Positions 49,123-59,541 are shown, numbered from the stretch's first letter. The stretch is DNA of 64,000 bases from Pseudomonas sp. JM0905a (GCF_014700075.1 NZ_JACXBU010000002.1:558001-622000), one strand, 5' to 3'. Notes: generated by a model from the sequence alone, not told the origin. Translations and numbers: made by a program.

Positions 49123-50118
49123 TCAGCCGCCGGTCATGCTCATGAAGCGAACAACCTGGACCTGGGAGTCCGCTTGGAAATGGTGCCGCTCAGGCTTGAG
49201 CCTGAGGGCATCGATCAACGCCGCGCGCAGCCGCTCGCCATCGCCGGGGTGACGACGGATCAGCGCCTTGAGGTCCAGCGCGCCTTCGTGACCGAGGCAG
49301 AGCACCAGCTTGCCTTCGGCGGTGACGCGCACACGGTTGCAGTCGCCGCAGAAGTTGCGGCTATGAGGCGAGATGAAGCCGACCTGGGTCTCACTGCCAA
49401 CCACCTGGTAGTAGCGCGAAGGCCCGCCGGTGCGGTAGCTGCTGGGCAATAGCTGGAAGCGCTGCTCCACTCGCTCGCGCACTTCTTCCGAGGTGCAGAG
49501 GGTGACTTTGCGCTCGTGGCTGGAGACGCTGCCGAGGGGCATCTCCTCGATGAAGCTGATATCCAGCCCGCAGTCCACCGCAAAGGCGACGAGGTCCTGA
49601 ACTTCGTCATCGTTGCGGCCTTTCTGTACCACGGTGTTCAGCTTGATCCGACGAAATCCGGCAGCACGCGCAGCGTCGATGCCGGTCAGCACCTGGTCGA
49701 GACGATCGCGACGGGTGAAGGCGGCGAAACGCTCGCGCTGCAGGGAATCGAGGCTGATGTTAAGACGGGTGACCCCGGCCTTGCGCAGGTCGGCGGCCAT
49801 GTGACCGAGCTGGGAACCGTTGCTGGTGATGGCCAGGTCTTCCAACTCCTGGCGGGCGCCCAGGCGCGTCAGCAGCGAGTTCAGCCCCTTGCGTACCAAC
49901 GGCTCGCCGCCAGTGATGCGGATGCGCTTCACGCCGAGGCCGATGAAGGCATCAGCGACTGCGTAGAGTTCCTCAAGACTGAGGATCTGCGCCCGAGGTG
50001 CGAAGACCATGTCTTCGCTCATGCAGTAGGTGCAACGGAAGTCGCAGCGGTCAGTGACCGAGAGGCGCAGGTAGGAAATTCGACGCCCGAAGGGATCGAG
50101 CAAGTGGTTGTCTTGCAT
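49123..50118 (-). CDS. moaA: GTP 3',8-cyclase MoaA
   Basis: A 331-residue radical SAM enzyme that starts molybdenum cofactor synthesis. The SAM cluster motif is C-D-F-R-C-T-Y-C, the second cluster F-C-G-D-C-N-R-V-R plus C-L, and the C-terminal Gly-Gly required for activity is intact (M-S-M-T-G-G). The ATG at 50118 fits family N-termini. XdhAB needs this cofactor, so a moaA copy in a purine region makes sense; the genus often has a second copy elsewhere. Confidence 0.95.
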   Translation of the reverse strand: MQDNHLLDPFGRRISYLRLSVTDRCDFRCTYCMSEDMVFAPRAQILSLEELYAVADAFIGLGVKRIRITGGEPLVRKGLNSLLTRLGARQELEDLAITSNGSQLGHMAADLRKAGVTRLNISLDSLQRERFAAFTRRDRLDQVLTGIDAARAAGFRRIKLNTVVQKGRNDDEVQDLVAFAVDCGLDISFIEEMPLGSVSSHERKVTLCTSEEVRERVEQRFQLLPSSYRTGGPSRYYQVVGSETQVGFISPHSRNFCGDCNRVRVTAEGKLVLCLGHEGALDLKALIRRHPGDGERLRAALIDALRLKPERHHFQADSQVQVVRFMSMTGG

Positions 50119-50199
50119 GGGTGACGTCTGCCGCAACACGCACCGGACAGGACTCCGATGACATGGACGGATGCCGAATGGAAACAGAATCAAAACTTT

Positions 50200-50209
50200 T
50201 TGTATACAG
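50200..50209. promoter_or_regulatory. Class A operator between moaA and the TetR gene
   Basis: TTGTATACAG, one mismatch to the palindrome TTGTATACAA. It lies 82 bp upstream of moaA and 111 bp upstream of the TetR start. Confidence 0.5.
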
Positions 50210-50319
50210 GAAATTCATCCAGTGGCTCGCTTGAGAGCCCTGCAAAGCGGGTGATAACATGCCCGACCTCTCGCCGGCCGGCCTTCCTGGCGCCCGGGCG
50301 AGTCAGACAAGGAGCCGAT

Positions 50320-50949
50320 GTGAGTAGCATTCGCGAGCGCAACAGAGACCTCATCCTGCGCGCGGCCAGCGAGGAATTCGCCGAAAAAGGGTTCGCCGCC
50401 ACCAAGACGAGCGACATCGCGGCCAAGGCCGGCCTGCCCAAGCCCAACGTCTACTACTACTTCAAGTCTAAAGAGAACCTCTACCGCGAGGTCCTCGAGA
50501 GCATCGTCGAGCCTCTGCTGCAGGCGTCCGTGCCCTTCAATCAGGCCGGCCACCCCCATGAAGTGCTCACGGCCTATATCCGCTCGAAGATCCGCATCTC
50601 CCGCGACCTGCCCTACGCTTCCAAGGTGTTCGCCAGCGAGATCATGCACGGTGCCCCACACCTCTCGCAGGAACAGACCGAGCACCTCAACCTGCAAGCC
50701 AAGCACAACATCGAGTGCATCCAGGGCTGGATCGATCAGGGCCTGATGGCCAAGGTCGACCCCCATCACCTGCTGTTCAGCATCTGGGCGGCAACCCAGA
50801 CCTATGCCGACTTCGATTGGCAGATTTCCACCGTCACCGGCAAGCCCAGCCTCAGCGACGCCGACTATGACGCCGCCGCGGAAACCATCATCCGCCTGGT
50901 GATCAAGGGCTGTGAAGTGGAAGAAAAGGTTTCGGCGAAGAGCGCCTGA
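50320..50949 (+). CDS. TetR-family regulator, RutR-like
   Basis: A 209-residue regulator with an N-terminal helix-turn-helix (about 7-54, T-S-D-I-A-A-K-A-G-L-P-K-P-N-V-Y-Y-Y-F) and a ligand domain whose F-A-S-E-I-M-H-G-A-P-H-L block resembles RutR. RutR of E. coli senses uracil and thymine and controls pyrimidine and purine catabolism. Six sites matching its operator occur in purine promoters of this window. The start is GTG with AAGGAG 6 bp upstream. No class B site was found at its own gene. Confidence 0.85.
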   Translation: MSSIRERNRDLILRAASEEFAEKGFAATKTSDIAAKAGLPKPNVYYYFKSKENLYREVLESIVEPLLQASVPFNQAGHPHEVLTAYIRSKIRISRDLPYASKVFASEIMHGAPHLSQEQTEHLNLQAKHNIECIQGWIDQGLMAKVDPHHLLFSIWAATQTYADFDWQISTVTGKPSLSDADYDAAAETIIRLVIKGCEVEEKVSAKSA

Positions 50950-51022
50950 TACCGACTGCACCGGCCCCTACAGAAAAGCAGCCGCTTCCAGCCATAGTCG
51001 CGATTTGCCCCCCCCTAAAGAC

Positions 51023-51068
51023 TTCGCCCCCACAGAGATGCACTCCCTGTGGGGGCGAATTCATTCGC
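51023..51068. repeat. Extragenic palindrome between TetR and DUF336 genes
   Basis: TTCGCCCCCACAG (51023-51035) pairs perfectly with CTGTGGGGGCGAA (51047-51059). It overlaps a second palindrome, GCGAATTCATTCGC (51055-51068). There is no T run, so it is a REP-like element rather than a terminator. Confidence 0.7.
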
Positions 51069-51098
51069 TGAGGGCTGCGCAGCAGCCCCTATCAAGCG

Positions 51099-51536
51099 TC
51101 AGGCCGCGCCAGCGTCCGCCTTCAGGCCGGCCGCTTCTACCGCGCTGACTGCGCACTGCTCGTCGATATCGGACGTATCGCCGCTGATGCCAATGGCGCC
51201 GATCACGACTCCATGACCATCACGGATCAGCACACCGCCCGGTGCCGGCACCAGGTTGCCGTCGGCCAGATTGTTCACCGCACCGATGAAGGCCGGACGC
51301 TGCTGCGCGTCGGCAGCGATCAGGCGCGACCCCTTGCCCAGGGCCACTGCGCCCCACGCCTTGCCGATGGCGATTTGCGGTCGAAGCATGCTGGCGCCGT
51401 CCTGGCGCTGCAGGGTGATCAGGTGGCCGCCGGCATCCAGCACGGCGATGGTCAGCGGTGCCGTGCGCAGCTCGCGACCAACGGTCAGGGCATGGTTGGA
51501 AATGCTCACAGCGGTTTCCAGGGTCAGGGTGGTCAT
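51099..51536 (-). CDS. Heme-binding DUF336 protein (GlcG/HbpS family)
   Basis: A 145-residue protein of the GlcG/HbpS family, with A-V-L-D-A-G-G-H-L-I near 32-41, R-P-Q-I-A-I-G-K-A-W-G-A near 54-65 and G-G-V-L-I near 104. Members often sit beside glycolate or glyoxylate genes and some bind heme, but their role is unclear. It is divergent from gcl, with two class A operators between them. GAGGAACG precedes the ATG at 51536. Confidence 0.85.
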   Translation of the reverse strand: MTTLTLETAVSISNHALTVGRELRTAPLTIAVLDAGGHLITLQRQDGASMLRPQIAIGKAWGAVALGKGSRLIAADAQQRPAFIGAVNNLADGNLVPAPGGVLIRDGHGVVIGAIGISGDTSDIDEQCAVSAVEAAGLKADAGAA

Positions 51537-51713
51537 TTTCAAGCGTTCCTCGTGAGTGGTTGAACCTTGTGCGGCGTCGTCTGGGCCAGGGCTGGCGCAT
51601 TCCTGTATCCACGCGGGCGTTTTCCAGCCCATCCTGCGACGCATCCGAAAGCTGTAGCTCACTATCCCACCGAACACAAAAAAATCAACAGATAGATACA
51701 ATCACATTATTTT

Positions 51714-51723
51714 TTGTATACAG
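51714..51723. promoter_or_regulatory. Class A operator, distal site between DUF336 and gcl
   Basis: TTGTATACAG, one mismatch to the palindrome. It is 178 bp from the DUF336 gene and 175 bp from gcl, so it may act on either. Confidence 0.5.
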
Positions 51724-51819
51724 TATTTCCGTCAGCGTTCTGACTATCGCTGGAGAGCCCCGTAAAACAGGCGTTTTAAAAGAGTCGACACCCTGCGACC
51801 TTTAGCCTCACAAATGGCC

Positions 51820-51849
51820 TTGACCCTTCAGTCAGACGATGAATAGAAT
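51820..51849 (+). promoter_or_regulatory. gcl promoter with overlapping class B operator
   Basis: A -35 TTGACC (51820-51825) and a -10 TAGAAT (51844-51849) are 18 bp apart. TTGACC-CTTC-AGTCAG (51820-51835) is a class B operator covering the -35, in the same geometry as at xdhA. Confidence 0.6.
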
Positions 51850-51862
51850 CCAGCCACGTAGC

Positions 51863-51872
51863 TTGTATACAA
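51863..51872. promoter_or_regulatory. Class A operator proximal to gcl
   Basis: A perfect TTGTATACAA just downstream of the predicted gcl transcription start and 26 bp before the start codon, a road-block position. Confidence 0.6.
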
Positions 51873-51897
51873 TTTTCACAAGAAAGAGGCACAAAAC

Positions 51898-53673
<1,776 letters not shown>

Positions 53674-53720
53674 TTGCCGTCTTCCCCTCTCCTATTCGTG
53701 GTGGGAGAGGGGCTTTCATC

Positions 53721-53753
53721 TCCCCTCTCCCGTTCGCGGGAGAGGGGAACCAG
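53721..53753 (+). repeat. GC-rich hairpin repeat upstream of hyi
   Basis: TCCCCTCTCCCGTTCGCGGG followed by AGAGGGGAACCAG forms a hairpin (CCCCTCTCCCG with CGGGAGAGGGG) and shares its 3' part with the repeat before allA. A second copy of the arm, GGGAGAGGGG, lies at 53703-53712. The ribosome-binding site of hyi follows at once. Confidence 0.6.
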
Positions 53754-53765
53754 AAGGAGACATTC

Positions 53766-54548
53766 ATGCCCCGTTTTGCCGCCAACCTGTCCATGCTGTT
53801 CACCGAAGTGGACTTCCTGGACCGTTTCGCCGCTGCCGCCGAAGCCGGCTTCAGCGGTGTCGAATACCTCTTCCCCTACGACTTCCCGGTAGAGGAAATC
53901 CGTGCCCGCCTGGACGCCAACAAGCTGGAGCAGGTGTTGTTCAACCTGCCGGCCGGTGACTGGGGCAAGGGCGAACGTGGCATCGCGTGCCACCCGGACC
54001 GCGTGGAAGAGTTCCGCGCCGGCGTGGACAAGGCCATCGCGTACGCCAAGGTACTGGGCAATACCCAGATCAACTGCCTGGCCGGCATCCGCCCGCAAGG
54101 CTACGACTGCGCGACCATCGAGAGCACCTTCGTCGAGAACCTCAAGTTCGCCGCCGAGAAGCTCCAGGCCGCCGGAATCAAGCTGGTGATGGAAGCCATC
54201 AATACCCGCGACATCCCCGGCTTCTACCTGAACAACACCAAGCAGGCCCTGTCCATCCGCGAAAAAGTGGGCAGCGCCAACCTGTTCCTGCAGTACGACA
54301 TCTACCACATGCAAATCATGGAAGGAGACCTGGCGCGCACCGTCGAGTCCAACCTCGCCGCGATCAACCATGTGCAGCTTGCCGACAACCCGGGCCGCAA
54401 CGAGCCGGGCACCGGCGAGATCAACTACCGCTTCCTCTTCGCGCACCTGGACCGTATCGGCTACCAGGGCTGGATCGGCTGTGAATACAAGCCGGCAACC
54501 ACCACCGCTGCCGGCCTGGGCTGGCTGAAAACCCATAACGCCATCTAA
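53766..54548 (+). CDS. hyi: Hydroxypyruvate isomerase
   Basis: A 260-residue TIM-barrel isomerase interconverting hydroxypyruvate and tartronate semialdehyde. It has M-P-R-F-A-A-N-L-S-M-L-F-T-E at the start, L-V-M-E-A-I-N near 140-146 and the metal/substrate residues in Q-Y-D-I-Y-H-M-Q near 177-184 and G-C-E-Y-K-P near 239-244. AAGGAGA lies before the ATG. Confidence 0.95.
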   Translation: MPRFAANLSMLFTEVDFLDRFAAAAEAGFSGVEYLFPYDFPVEEIRARLDANKLEQVLFNLPAGDWGKGERGIACHPDRVEEFRAGVDKAIAYAKVLGNTQINCLAGIRPQGYDCATIESTFVENLKFAAEKLQAAGIKLVMEAINTRDIPGFYLNNTKQALSIREKVGSANLFLQYDIYHMQIMEGDLARTVESNLAAINHVQLADNPGRNEPGTGEINYRFLFAHLDRIGYQGWIGCEYKPATTTAAGLGWLKTHNAI

Positions 54549-54564
54549 GAACGAGGTATTCAAC

Positions 54565-55455
54565 ATGGCCAAGATCGGATTCATCGGCACCGGCATCATG
54601 GGCAAGCCCATGGCTCAGAACCTGCAGAAAGCCGGCCACACCCTGTTCTTCTCCGAGCACTTCGACAAGGCTCCGGCCGACCTGCTGGGCGATAACGGCG
54701 TCGCCCTGGCCAACCCGAAAGAAGTTGCCCAGGAAGCCGAGTTCATCATCGTCATGGTTCCGGACACCCCCCAGGTCGACGACGTCCTGTTCCGCAAGGA
54801 CGGCATCGCCGAAGGCGTTGGCGCCGGCAAAGTCGTGATCGATATGAGCTCCATCTCCCCCACCGCCACCAAGGTCTTCGCCGAGAAGATCAAGGCGACC
54901 GGCGCTGCCTACCTGGACGCTCCGGTATCCGGCGGTGAAGTCGGCGCCAAGGCCGCGACCCTGAGCATCATGGTCGGTGGCTGCCCGAACGCCTTCGAAC
55001 GCGCGCTGCCGCTGTTCCAGGCCATGGGCAAGAACATCACCCGCGTCGGTGCCAACGGTGACGGTCAGACCGCCAAGGTGGCCAACCAGATCATCGTTGC
55101 CCTGAACATCCAGGCCGTTGCCGAAGCCCTGCTGTTCGCCGCCAAGAACGGCGCCGACCCGGCCAAGGTACGTGAGGCCCTGATGGGTGGCTTCGCCGGC
55201 TCCAAGATCCTTGAAGTCCACGGCGAGCGTATGATCAAGGGCACCTTCGATCCGGGCTTCCGCATCAGCCTGCACCAGAAGGACCTGAACCTGGCGCTGT
55301 CCGGCGCCCGCGAACTGGGCCTGAACCTGCCGAACACCGCCAATGCCCAGCAAGTGTTCAGCACCTGCGCGGCGCTCGGCGGCAGCAACTGGGACCACTC
55401 CGGCCTGATCAAGGGTCTGGAGCACATGTCCAACTTCTCGATTCGCGAGGAGTAA
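54565..55455 (+). CDS. glxR: Tartronate semialdehyde reductase
   Basis: A 296-residue beta-hydroxyacid dehydrogenase reducing tartronate semialdehyde to D-glycerate. The NAD(P)-binding G-F-I-G-T-G-I-M-G-K-P-M is at 4-15, the substrate motif D-A-P-V-S-G-G-E-V-G near 117-126 and the catalytic lysine region G-Q-T-A-K-V-A-N-Q near 167-175. It begins 16 bp after hyi, with GAGG upstream. Confidence 0.96.
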   Translation: MAKIGFIGTGIMGKPMAQNLQKAGHTLFFSEHFDKAPADLLGDNGVALANPKEVAQEAEFIIVMVPDTPQVDDVLFRKDGIAEGVGAGKVVIDMSSISPTATKVFAEKIKATGAAYLDAPVSGGEVGAKAATLSIMVGGCPNAFERALPLFQAMGKNITRVGANGDGQTAKVANQIIVALNIQAVAEALLFAAKNGADPAKVREALMGGFAGSKILEVHGERMIKGTFDPGFRISLHQKDLNLALSGARELGLNLPNTANAQQVFSTCAALGGSNWDHSGLIKGLEHMSNFSIREE

Positions 55456-55460
55456 TGTTT

Positions 55461-55541
55461 CGTAGGACGGGTTGAGCGTCAGCGCTGCCCATCGAGCCGG
55501 CAGCTCCCGCGATGGCCAGCGCCCGCTTTCCCCGTCCTACG
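55461..55541. repeat. REP-type inverted repeat (CGTAGGACGGG ends)
   Basis: CGTAGGACGGG (55461-55471) and CCCGTCCTACG (55531-55541) bracket a loop. This is the arrangement of a paired REP element and belongs to a different family from the GCGAATGAATTCGC repeats. Confidence 0.7.
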
Positions 55542-55601
55542 ATCCCTTTCGACCCTCCTGGTCCGCGGTGACACGGCGCCAACGACCAGGAAGGTCGATT
55601 C

Positions 55602-55637
55602 CAGTCCCGAACCGCTGCGTGCGGCGGTTCGGGACTG
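55602..55637. repeat. Strong 14-bp hairpin between glxR and the glycerate kinase gene
   Basis: CAGTCCCGAACCGC (55602-55615) pairs perfectly with GCGGTTCGGGACTG (55624-55637) around an 8-nt loop. No T run follows, so it is more likely an extragenic palindrome or an mRNA-stabilising or attenuating structure than a terminator. Confidence 0.7.
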
Positions 55638-55716
55638 AAATCGGCCTTGAACGCCCGGCGACCCCACTCGCCGGCATGCCGCCCCACAAGAAGCATTCGG
55701 CCACCTGGAGCCTGCC

Positions 55717-56991
55717 ATGTCCCTCGATCCCAAAGCCTTCCTGCGCGACCTGTTTGCCACCGCCATCGCCGCCGCCCACCCACGCCAGGTACTGGCAGAC
55801 CACCTGCCCGCCGACCGCTCCGGCCGTGTCATCGTCATCGGCGCAGGCAAAGCTGCCGCCGCCATGGCAGAAGTGATCGAACGCGAATGGCAGGGTGAGA
55901 TCTCCGGCCTGGTGGTGACCCGTTATGACCACGGCGCCGACTGCAAGAAGATCGAAGTGGTCGAGGCCGCGCATCCCGTGCCCGACGCCGCCGGCCTGGA
56001 AACCGCTCAGCGCGTGCTCAAACTGGTGAGTGGCCTCCAGGAATCCGACCGGGTGATCTTCCTGCTCTCAGGCGGAGGCTCTTCCCTGCTCGCCCTGCCC
56101 GCCGAAGGCCTGACCCTCAAGGACAAGCAGGCGATCAACAAAGCCCTGCTGAAATCCGGCGCGTCCATCTCCGAGATGAACTGCGTTCGCAAGCACCTCT
56201 CGGCGATCAAGGGCGGCCGCCTGGCCAAGGCCTGCTGGCCCGCCACCGTCTACACCTACGCGATCTCCGACGTGCCCGGCGACGAGGCCACCGTGATCGC
56301 CTCCGGCCCGACCGTAGCCGACCCGACCACCTCCGCCGAAGCGCTGGCTATCCTCGCCCGCTACGAAATCGAGGTACCTGCGCATGTACGTGCCTGGCTG
56401 CAGGACCCGCGCTCGGAAACCGTCAAGCCAGGTGACCCCTGCCTTTCCCGCAGCCATTTCCAGCTCATCGCCACCCCGCAGCAGTCCCTCGATGCTGCTG
56501 CCGAGAAAGTCCGCGCCGCCGGCCTGACCCCGCTGATCCTCGGCGACCTCGAAGGCGAGTCCCGCGAGGTGGCGAAGGTCCACGCCGGCATCGCCCGCCA
56601 GGTGGTGCTGCATGGCCAGCCGATCAAGCCGCCGTGCGTGATCCTCTCCGGTGGCGAGACCACCGTGACCGTGCGCGGCGAAGGCCGTGGCGGACGCAAC
56701 GCGGAGTTCCTGTTGAGCCTGACCAACACTCTGAAGGGCCTGCCGGGTGTTTACGCACTGGCCGGCGACACCGACGGCATCGACGGTTCGGAAGACAATG
56801 CCGGCGCCATCATGACCCCCTGCAGCTACAGCCGCGCCATCAAGCAGGGGCTTTCTTCCAGCGATGAGCTGGACAACAACAACGGATACGGGTATTTCGC
56901 GGCCCTCGGCGACCTCATCGTCACCGAACCGACCCGTACCAACGTGAACGACTTCCGCGCCATCCTGATCCTCGAGAGCCCTGAAAAATGA
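55717..56991 (+). CDS. ttuD: Glycerate 2-kinase (TtuD/GckA, MOFRL family)
   Basis: A 424-residue kinase phosphorylating D-glycerate, in this family to 2-phosphoglycerate. It has an N-terminal Rossmann-like domain with V-I-G-A-G-K-A-A-A-A-M-A near 39-50, L-L-S-G-G-G-S-S-L-L near 115-124 and the C-terminal MOFRL signature G-G-R-N-A-E-F-L-L near 325-333. The 2-kinase product leads through enolase to PEP, which explains the coupled pyruvate kinase gene. The stop overlaps pyk (ATGA). Confidence 0.93.
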   Translation: MSLDPKAFLRDLFATAIAAAHPRQVLADHLPADRSGRVIVIGAGKAAAAMAEVIEREWQGEISGLVVTRYDHGADCKKIEVVEAAHPVPDAAGLETAQRVLKLVSGLQESDRVIFLLSGGGSSLLALPAEGLTLKDKQAINKALLKSGASISEMNCVRKHLSAIKGGRLAKACWPATVYTYAISDVPGDEATVIASGPTVADPTTSAEALAILARYEIEVPAHVRAWLQDPRSETVKPGDPCLSRSHFQLIATPQQSLDAAAEKVRAAGLTPLILGDLEGESREVAKVHAGIARQVVLHGQPIKPPCVILSGGETTVTVRGEGRGGRNAEFLLSLTNTLKGLPGVYALAGDTDGIDGSEDNAGAIMTPCSYSRAIKQGLSSSDELDNNNGYGYFAALGDLIVTEPTRTNVNDFRAILILESPEK

Positions 56992-58403
56992 CGCCTGACA
57001 AGAAAGTAAAAATCCTCGCCACCCTCGGTCCGGCGATCAAAGGCATCGACGACATCCGCCAACTGGTGGAAGCCGGCGTCAACCTGTTCCGCCTGAACTT
57101 CAGCCATGGCGAGCACGCCGATCACGCCCAGCGCTACCAGTGGGTGCGCGAAGTGGAGCGCCAGCTCAACTACCCCATCGGCATCCTCATGGACCTGCAA
57201 GGGCCGAAGCTGCGCGTAGGCCGCTTTGCCGATGGCAAGGTGAACCTGGAGCGCGGCCAGGCCTTCCGCCTGGACCTGGACAACACCGCGGGTGACGCCC
57301 GTCGGGTCAACCTGCCTCACCCGGAAATCATCGACGCCCTGGAACCGGGCATGAACCTGCTACTGGACGATGGCCGCCTGCGTCTGCAAGTGACTGCCAA
57401 GCACGCCGATGCGGTGGAAACCACCGTGGTCGCCGGCGGCGAGCTGTCCGACCGCAAGGGCGTCAACGTGCCGGAAGCGGTGCTGCAGCTGTCTCCGCTG
57501 ACCGCCAAGGACCGCCGTGACCTGGACTTCGGCCTGGAACTGGGCGTCGACTGGGTGGCACTTTCCTTCGTGCAGCGCCCGGAAGACATCGTCGAAGCCC
57601 GCGAGCTGATCAAGGGTCGCGCCTTCCTCATGGCCAAGATCGAGAAGCCCTCGGCCGTGGTGCACCTGGAAGAAATCGCCCGCCTCTGCGACGCGATCAT
57701 GGTCGCCCGCGGTGACCTGGGCGTCGAAGTACCGGCCGAGAACGTGCCGCGCATCCAGAAGGACATCATCCGCACCTGCCGCCAGCTCGGCCGTCCGGTG
57801 GTGGTGGCTACCCAGATGCTGGAATCCATGCGCTTCTCCCCGGCACCGACCCGTGCCGAGGTAACCGACGTGGCCAACGCCGTGGCCGAAGGCACCGACG
57901 CGGTGATGCTCTCCGCCGAAACCGCTTCCGGTGACTATCCGCTGGAAACCGTGCAGATGATGAGCAAGATCATCCGCCAGGTGGAAAACGGCCCGGACTT
58001 CCAGAGCCAGCTCGACGTGAGCCGCCCGCAAGCCGAAGCCACTGCCTCGGACGCCATCAGCTGCGCCATCCGCCGCATCAGCAGCATCCTGCCGGTGGCC
58101 GCGCTGGTGAACTACACCGAGTCGGGCAGCTCCAGCCTGCGCGCCTCCCGTGAGCGCCCGAAGGCACCGATCCTCAGCCTGACGCCGAATCTCAACACCG
58201 CGCGTCGCCTGACTGTGGCCTGGGGTATCTATTCGGTCGTCAATGAACGCCTGCACAAGGTCGAGGAAGTCACCAGCACCGCGCTGGAGATTGCCCAGGC
58301 CCAGGGTATGGCCAAGCGTGGCGATACCGTGGTGATCACCGCCGGCGTGCCGTTCGGCCAGCCCGGCAGCACCAACAGCCTGCGGATCGAAACCCTGCAT
58401 TGA
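56988..58403 (+). CDS. pyk: Pyruvate kinase
   Basis: A 471-residue pyruvate kinase turning PEP and ADP into pyruvate and ATP. It has K-I-L-A-T-L-G-P-A near the N-terminus, L-F-R-L-N-F-S-H-G near 28-36, the active-site M-A-K-I-E-K-P near 213-219 and M-V-A-R-G-D-L-G-V-E near 237-246. It is translationally coupled to ttuD, so it looks like the dedicated last step of glyoxylate assimilation. Confidence 0.96.
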   Translation: MTPDKKVKILATLGPAIKGIDDIRQLVEAGVNLFRLNFSHGEHADHAQRYQWVREVERQLNYPIGILMDLQGPKLRVGRFADGKVNLERGQAFRLDLDNTAGDARRVNLPHPEIIDALEPGMNLLLDDGRLRLQVTAKHADAVETTVVAGGELSDRKGVNVPEAVLQLSPLTAKDRRDLDFGLELGVDWVALSFVQRPEDIVEARELIKGRAFLMAKIEKPSAVVHLEEIARLCDAIMVARGDLGVEVPAENVPRIQKDIIRTCRQLGRPVVVATQMLESMRFSPAPTRAEVTDVANAVAEGTDAVMLSAETASGDYPLETVQMMSKIIRQVENGPDFQSQLDVSRPQAEATASDAISCAIRRISSILPVAALVNYTESGSSSLRASRERPKAPILSLTPNLNTARRLTVAWGIYSVVNERLHKVEEVTSTALEIAQAQGMAKRGDTVVITAGVPFGQPGSTNSLRIETLH

Positions 58404-58509
58404 TGTGACACACCCGGAGCGACGGGGTCCAAAGAGAACCCGCGCTCCCCGCACCGGCCTCGATGCCGGGCGAGAACAGAAATCCCATCTGGCCATTGCC
58501 AGTTATGCG

Positions 58510-58540
58510 GGCGCCCCCTCACCGGGGCGCCTCCTTTTTT
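58510..58540 (+). terminator. Terminator of the gcl-pyk operon
   Basis: GGCGCCCC (58510-58517) pairs with GGGGCGCC (58524-58531), followed by TCCTTTTTT. It ends only 10 bp before the urea transporter start. Confidence 0.9.
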
Positions 58541-58549
58541 CAAGCTGCC

Positions 58550-59458
58550 ATGTACCGACTGCCACTACGACCCGAAGTCCGTAGCTGGGCATCCGCCCAG
58601 TTGAACGGTTTCAGCCAGATATTCCTCCAGCGCCACCCCGGTTGCGGTGCGCTGATCCTGCTCGCCATCGCGGTGGGCGCCCCGAACCTGCTGGGCGGCG
58701 CCCTGCTTGGCGGTGCCACCGCCTGGCTTACCGCAGTTCGCCGCCGCTACGCCCCCGAAGATATCGAAGCCGGGCTCTACGGCTACAACGGCGTCCTCCT
58801 CGGCCTGCTACTGAGCGTCCGTTTCGAGCCTTCGCTCTACCTGGCGCTGCTGATCTTCTGTGCCGCCGGCCTTTCCAGCCTGGTGCTCAACGCCCTGCTC
58901 AAGGCCGTCCGCGAGCGCAACTGGCTGCCAGCCTACACCTTGCCCTTCGTCAGCCTCGGCTGGCTGTTGCTGGCCCTGGGCGGACCACTGGAACTGACGC
59001 CCTCCCCCACTACCGCCGCTACGCTGCAGCCCGGTTGGGTCGACACGCCCCTTGCGCTAGTGCGCGGCATCGGCCAGGTGATTTTCCTCGACCACCCCAT
59101 CGCCGGCGGCCTGGTACTGGCCGCGCTGTTCCTGGCCGGCTGGCGGGTGGCGCTCTGGGCGCTGCTGGGTTCGGCCACCGCGCTGATCCTGGCACTGCTC
59201 CATGGCATGCCGATGCAAGCGGTGCTGGGTGGACTGTTCAGCCTCAACGGTGCGCTGATCGCCCTGGCCCTGGGCAAGGACCTGCGCCGTCCCTGGTGCG
59301 CCCTGGCAGGCATCCTCCTGGGCGTGGTCCTACAGCCCGGCTTTGCCGCCATCGGCCTGCCCGCCATGACCGCGCCGTTCATTCTCGCCTGCTGGCTGGT
59401 CCTGGCGGCCAAGCGGATGATGGGACTGGCACAACCTGCACCGTCACGGACGTTGTAG
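58550..59458 (+). CDS. Urea transporter (UT family)
   Basis: A 302-residue membrane protein of the urea transporter/channel family with about ten helices and an internal repeat. G-L-Y-G-Y-N-G-V-L-L-G-L (about 76-87) is the family's L-x-G-x-N-G-x-L-x-G-like element and S-L-N-G-A-L-I-A-L-A-L (about 229-239) its second copy. It fits the urea released in allantoin breakdown. The ATG at 58550 has no ribosome-binding site and lies just after a terminator. An alternative ATG at 58505 would put the terminator stem inside the coding sequence. Confidence 0.85.
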   Translation: MYRLPLRPEVRSWASAQLNGFSQIFLQRHPGCGALILLAIAVGAPNLLGGALLGGATAWLTAVRRRYAPEDIEAGLYGYNGVLLGLLLSVRFEPSLYLALLIFCAAGLSSLVLNALLKAVRERNWLPAYTLPFVSLGWLLLALGGPLELTPSPTTAATLQPGWVDTPLALVRGIGQVIFLDHPIAGGLVLAALFLAGWRVALWALLGSATALILALLHGMPMQAVLGGLFSLNGALIALALGKDLRRPWCALAGILLGVVLQPGFAAIGLPAMTAPFILACWLVLAAKRMMGLAQPAPSRTL

Positions 59459-59517
59459 GAGCGAGCTTGCTCGCGAAAACTTTGCACGGACTGTTCGCGA
59501 GCAAGCTCGCTCCTACA
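59454..59517. repeat. Paired REP element (REPIN)
   Basis: TGTAGGAGCGAGCTTGCTCG at the left and its exact complement at the right (59498-59517) are separated by a short loop. GTAGGAGCGAGCTTGCTCGCGAA is a widespread Pseudomonas REP sequence. The pair lies between the urea transporter and fimV terminator. Confidence 0.88.
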
Positions 59518-59541
59518 CATTCTGCGTAGAGGCTAAAAAAG

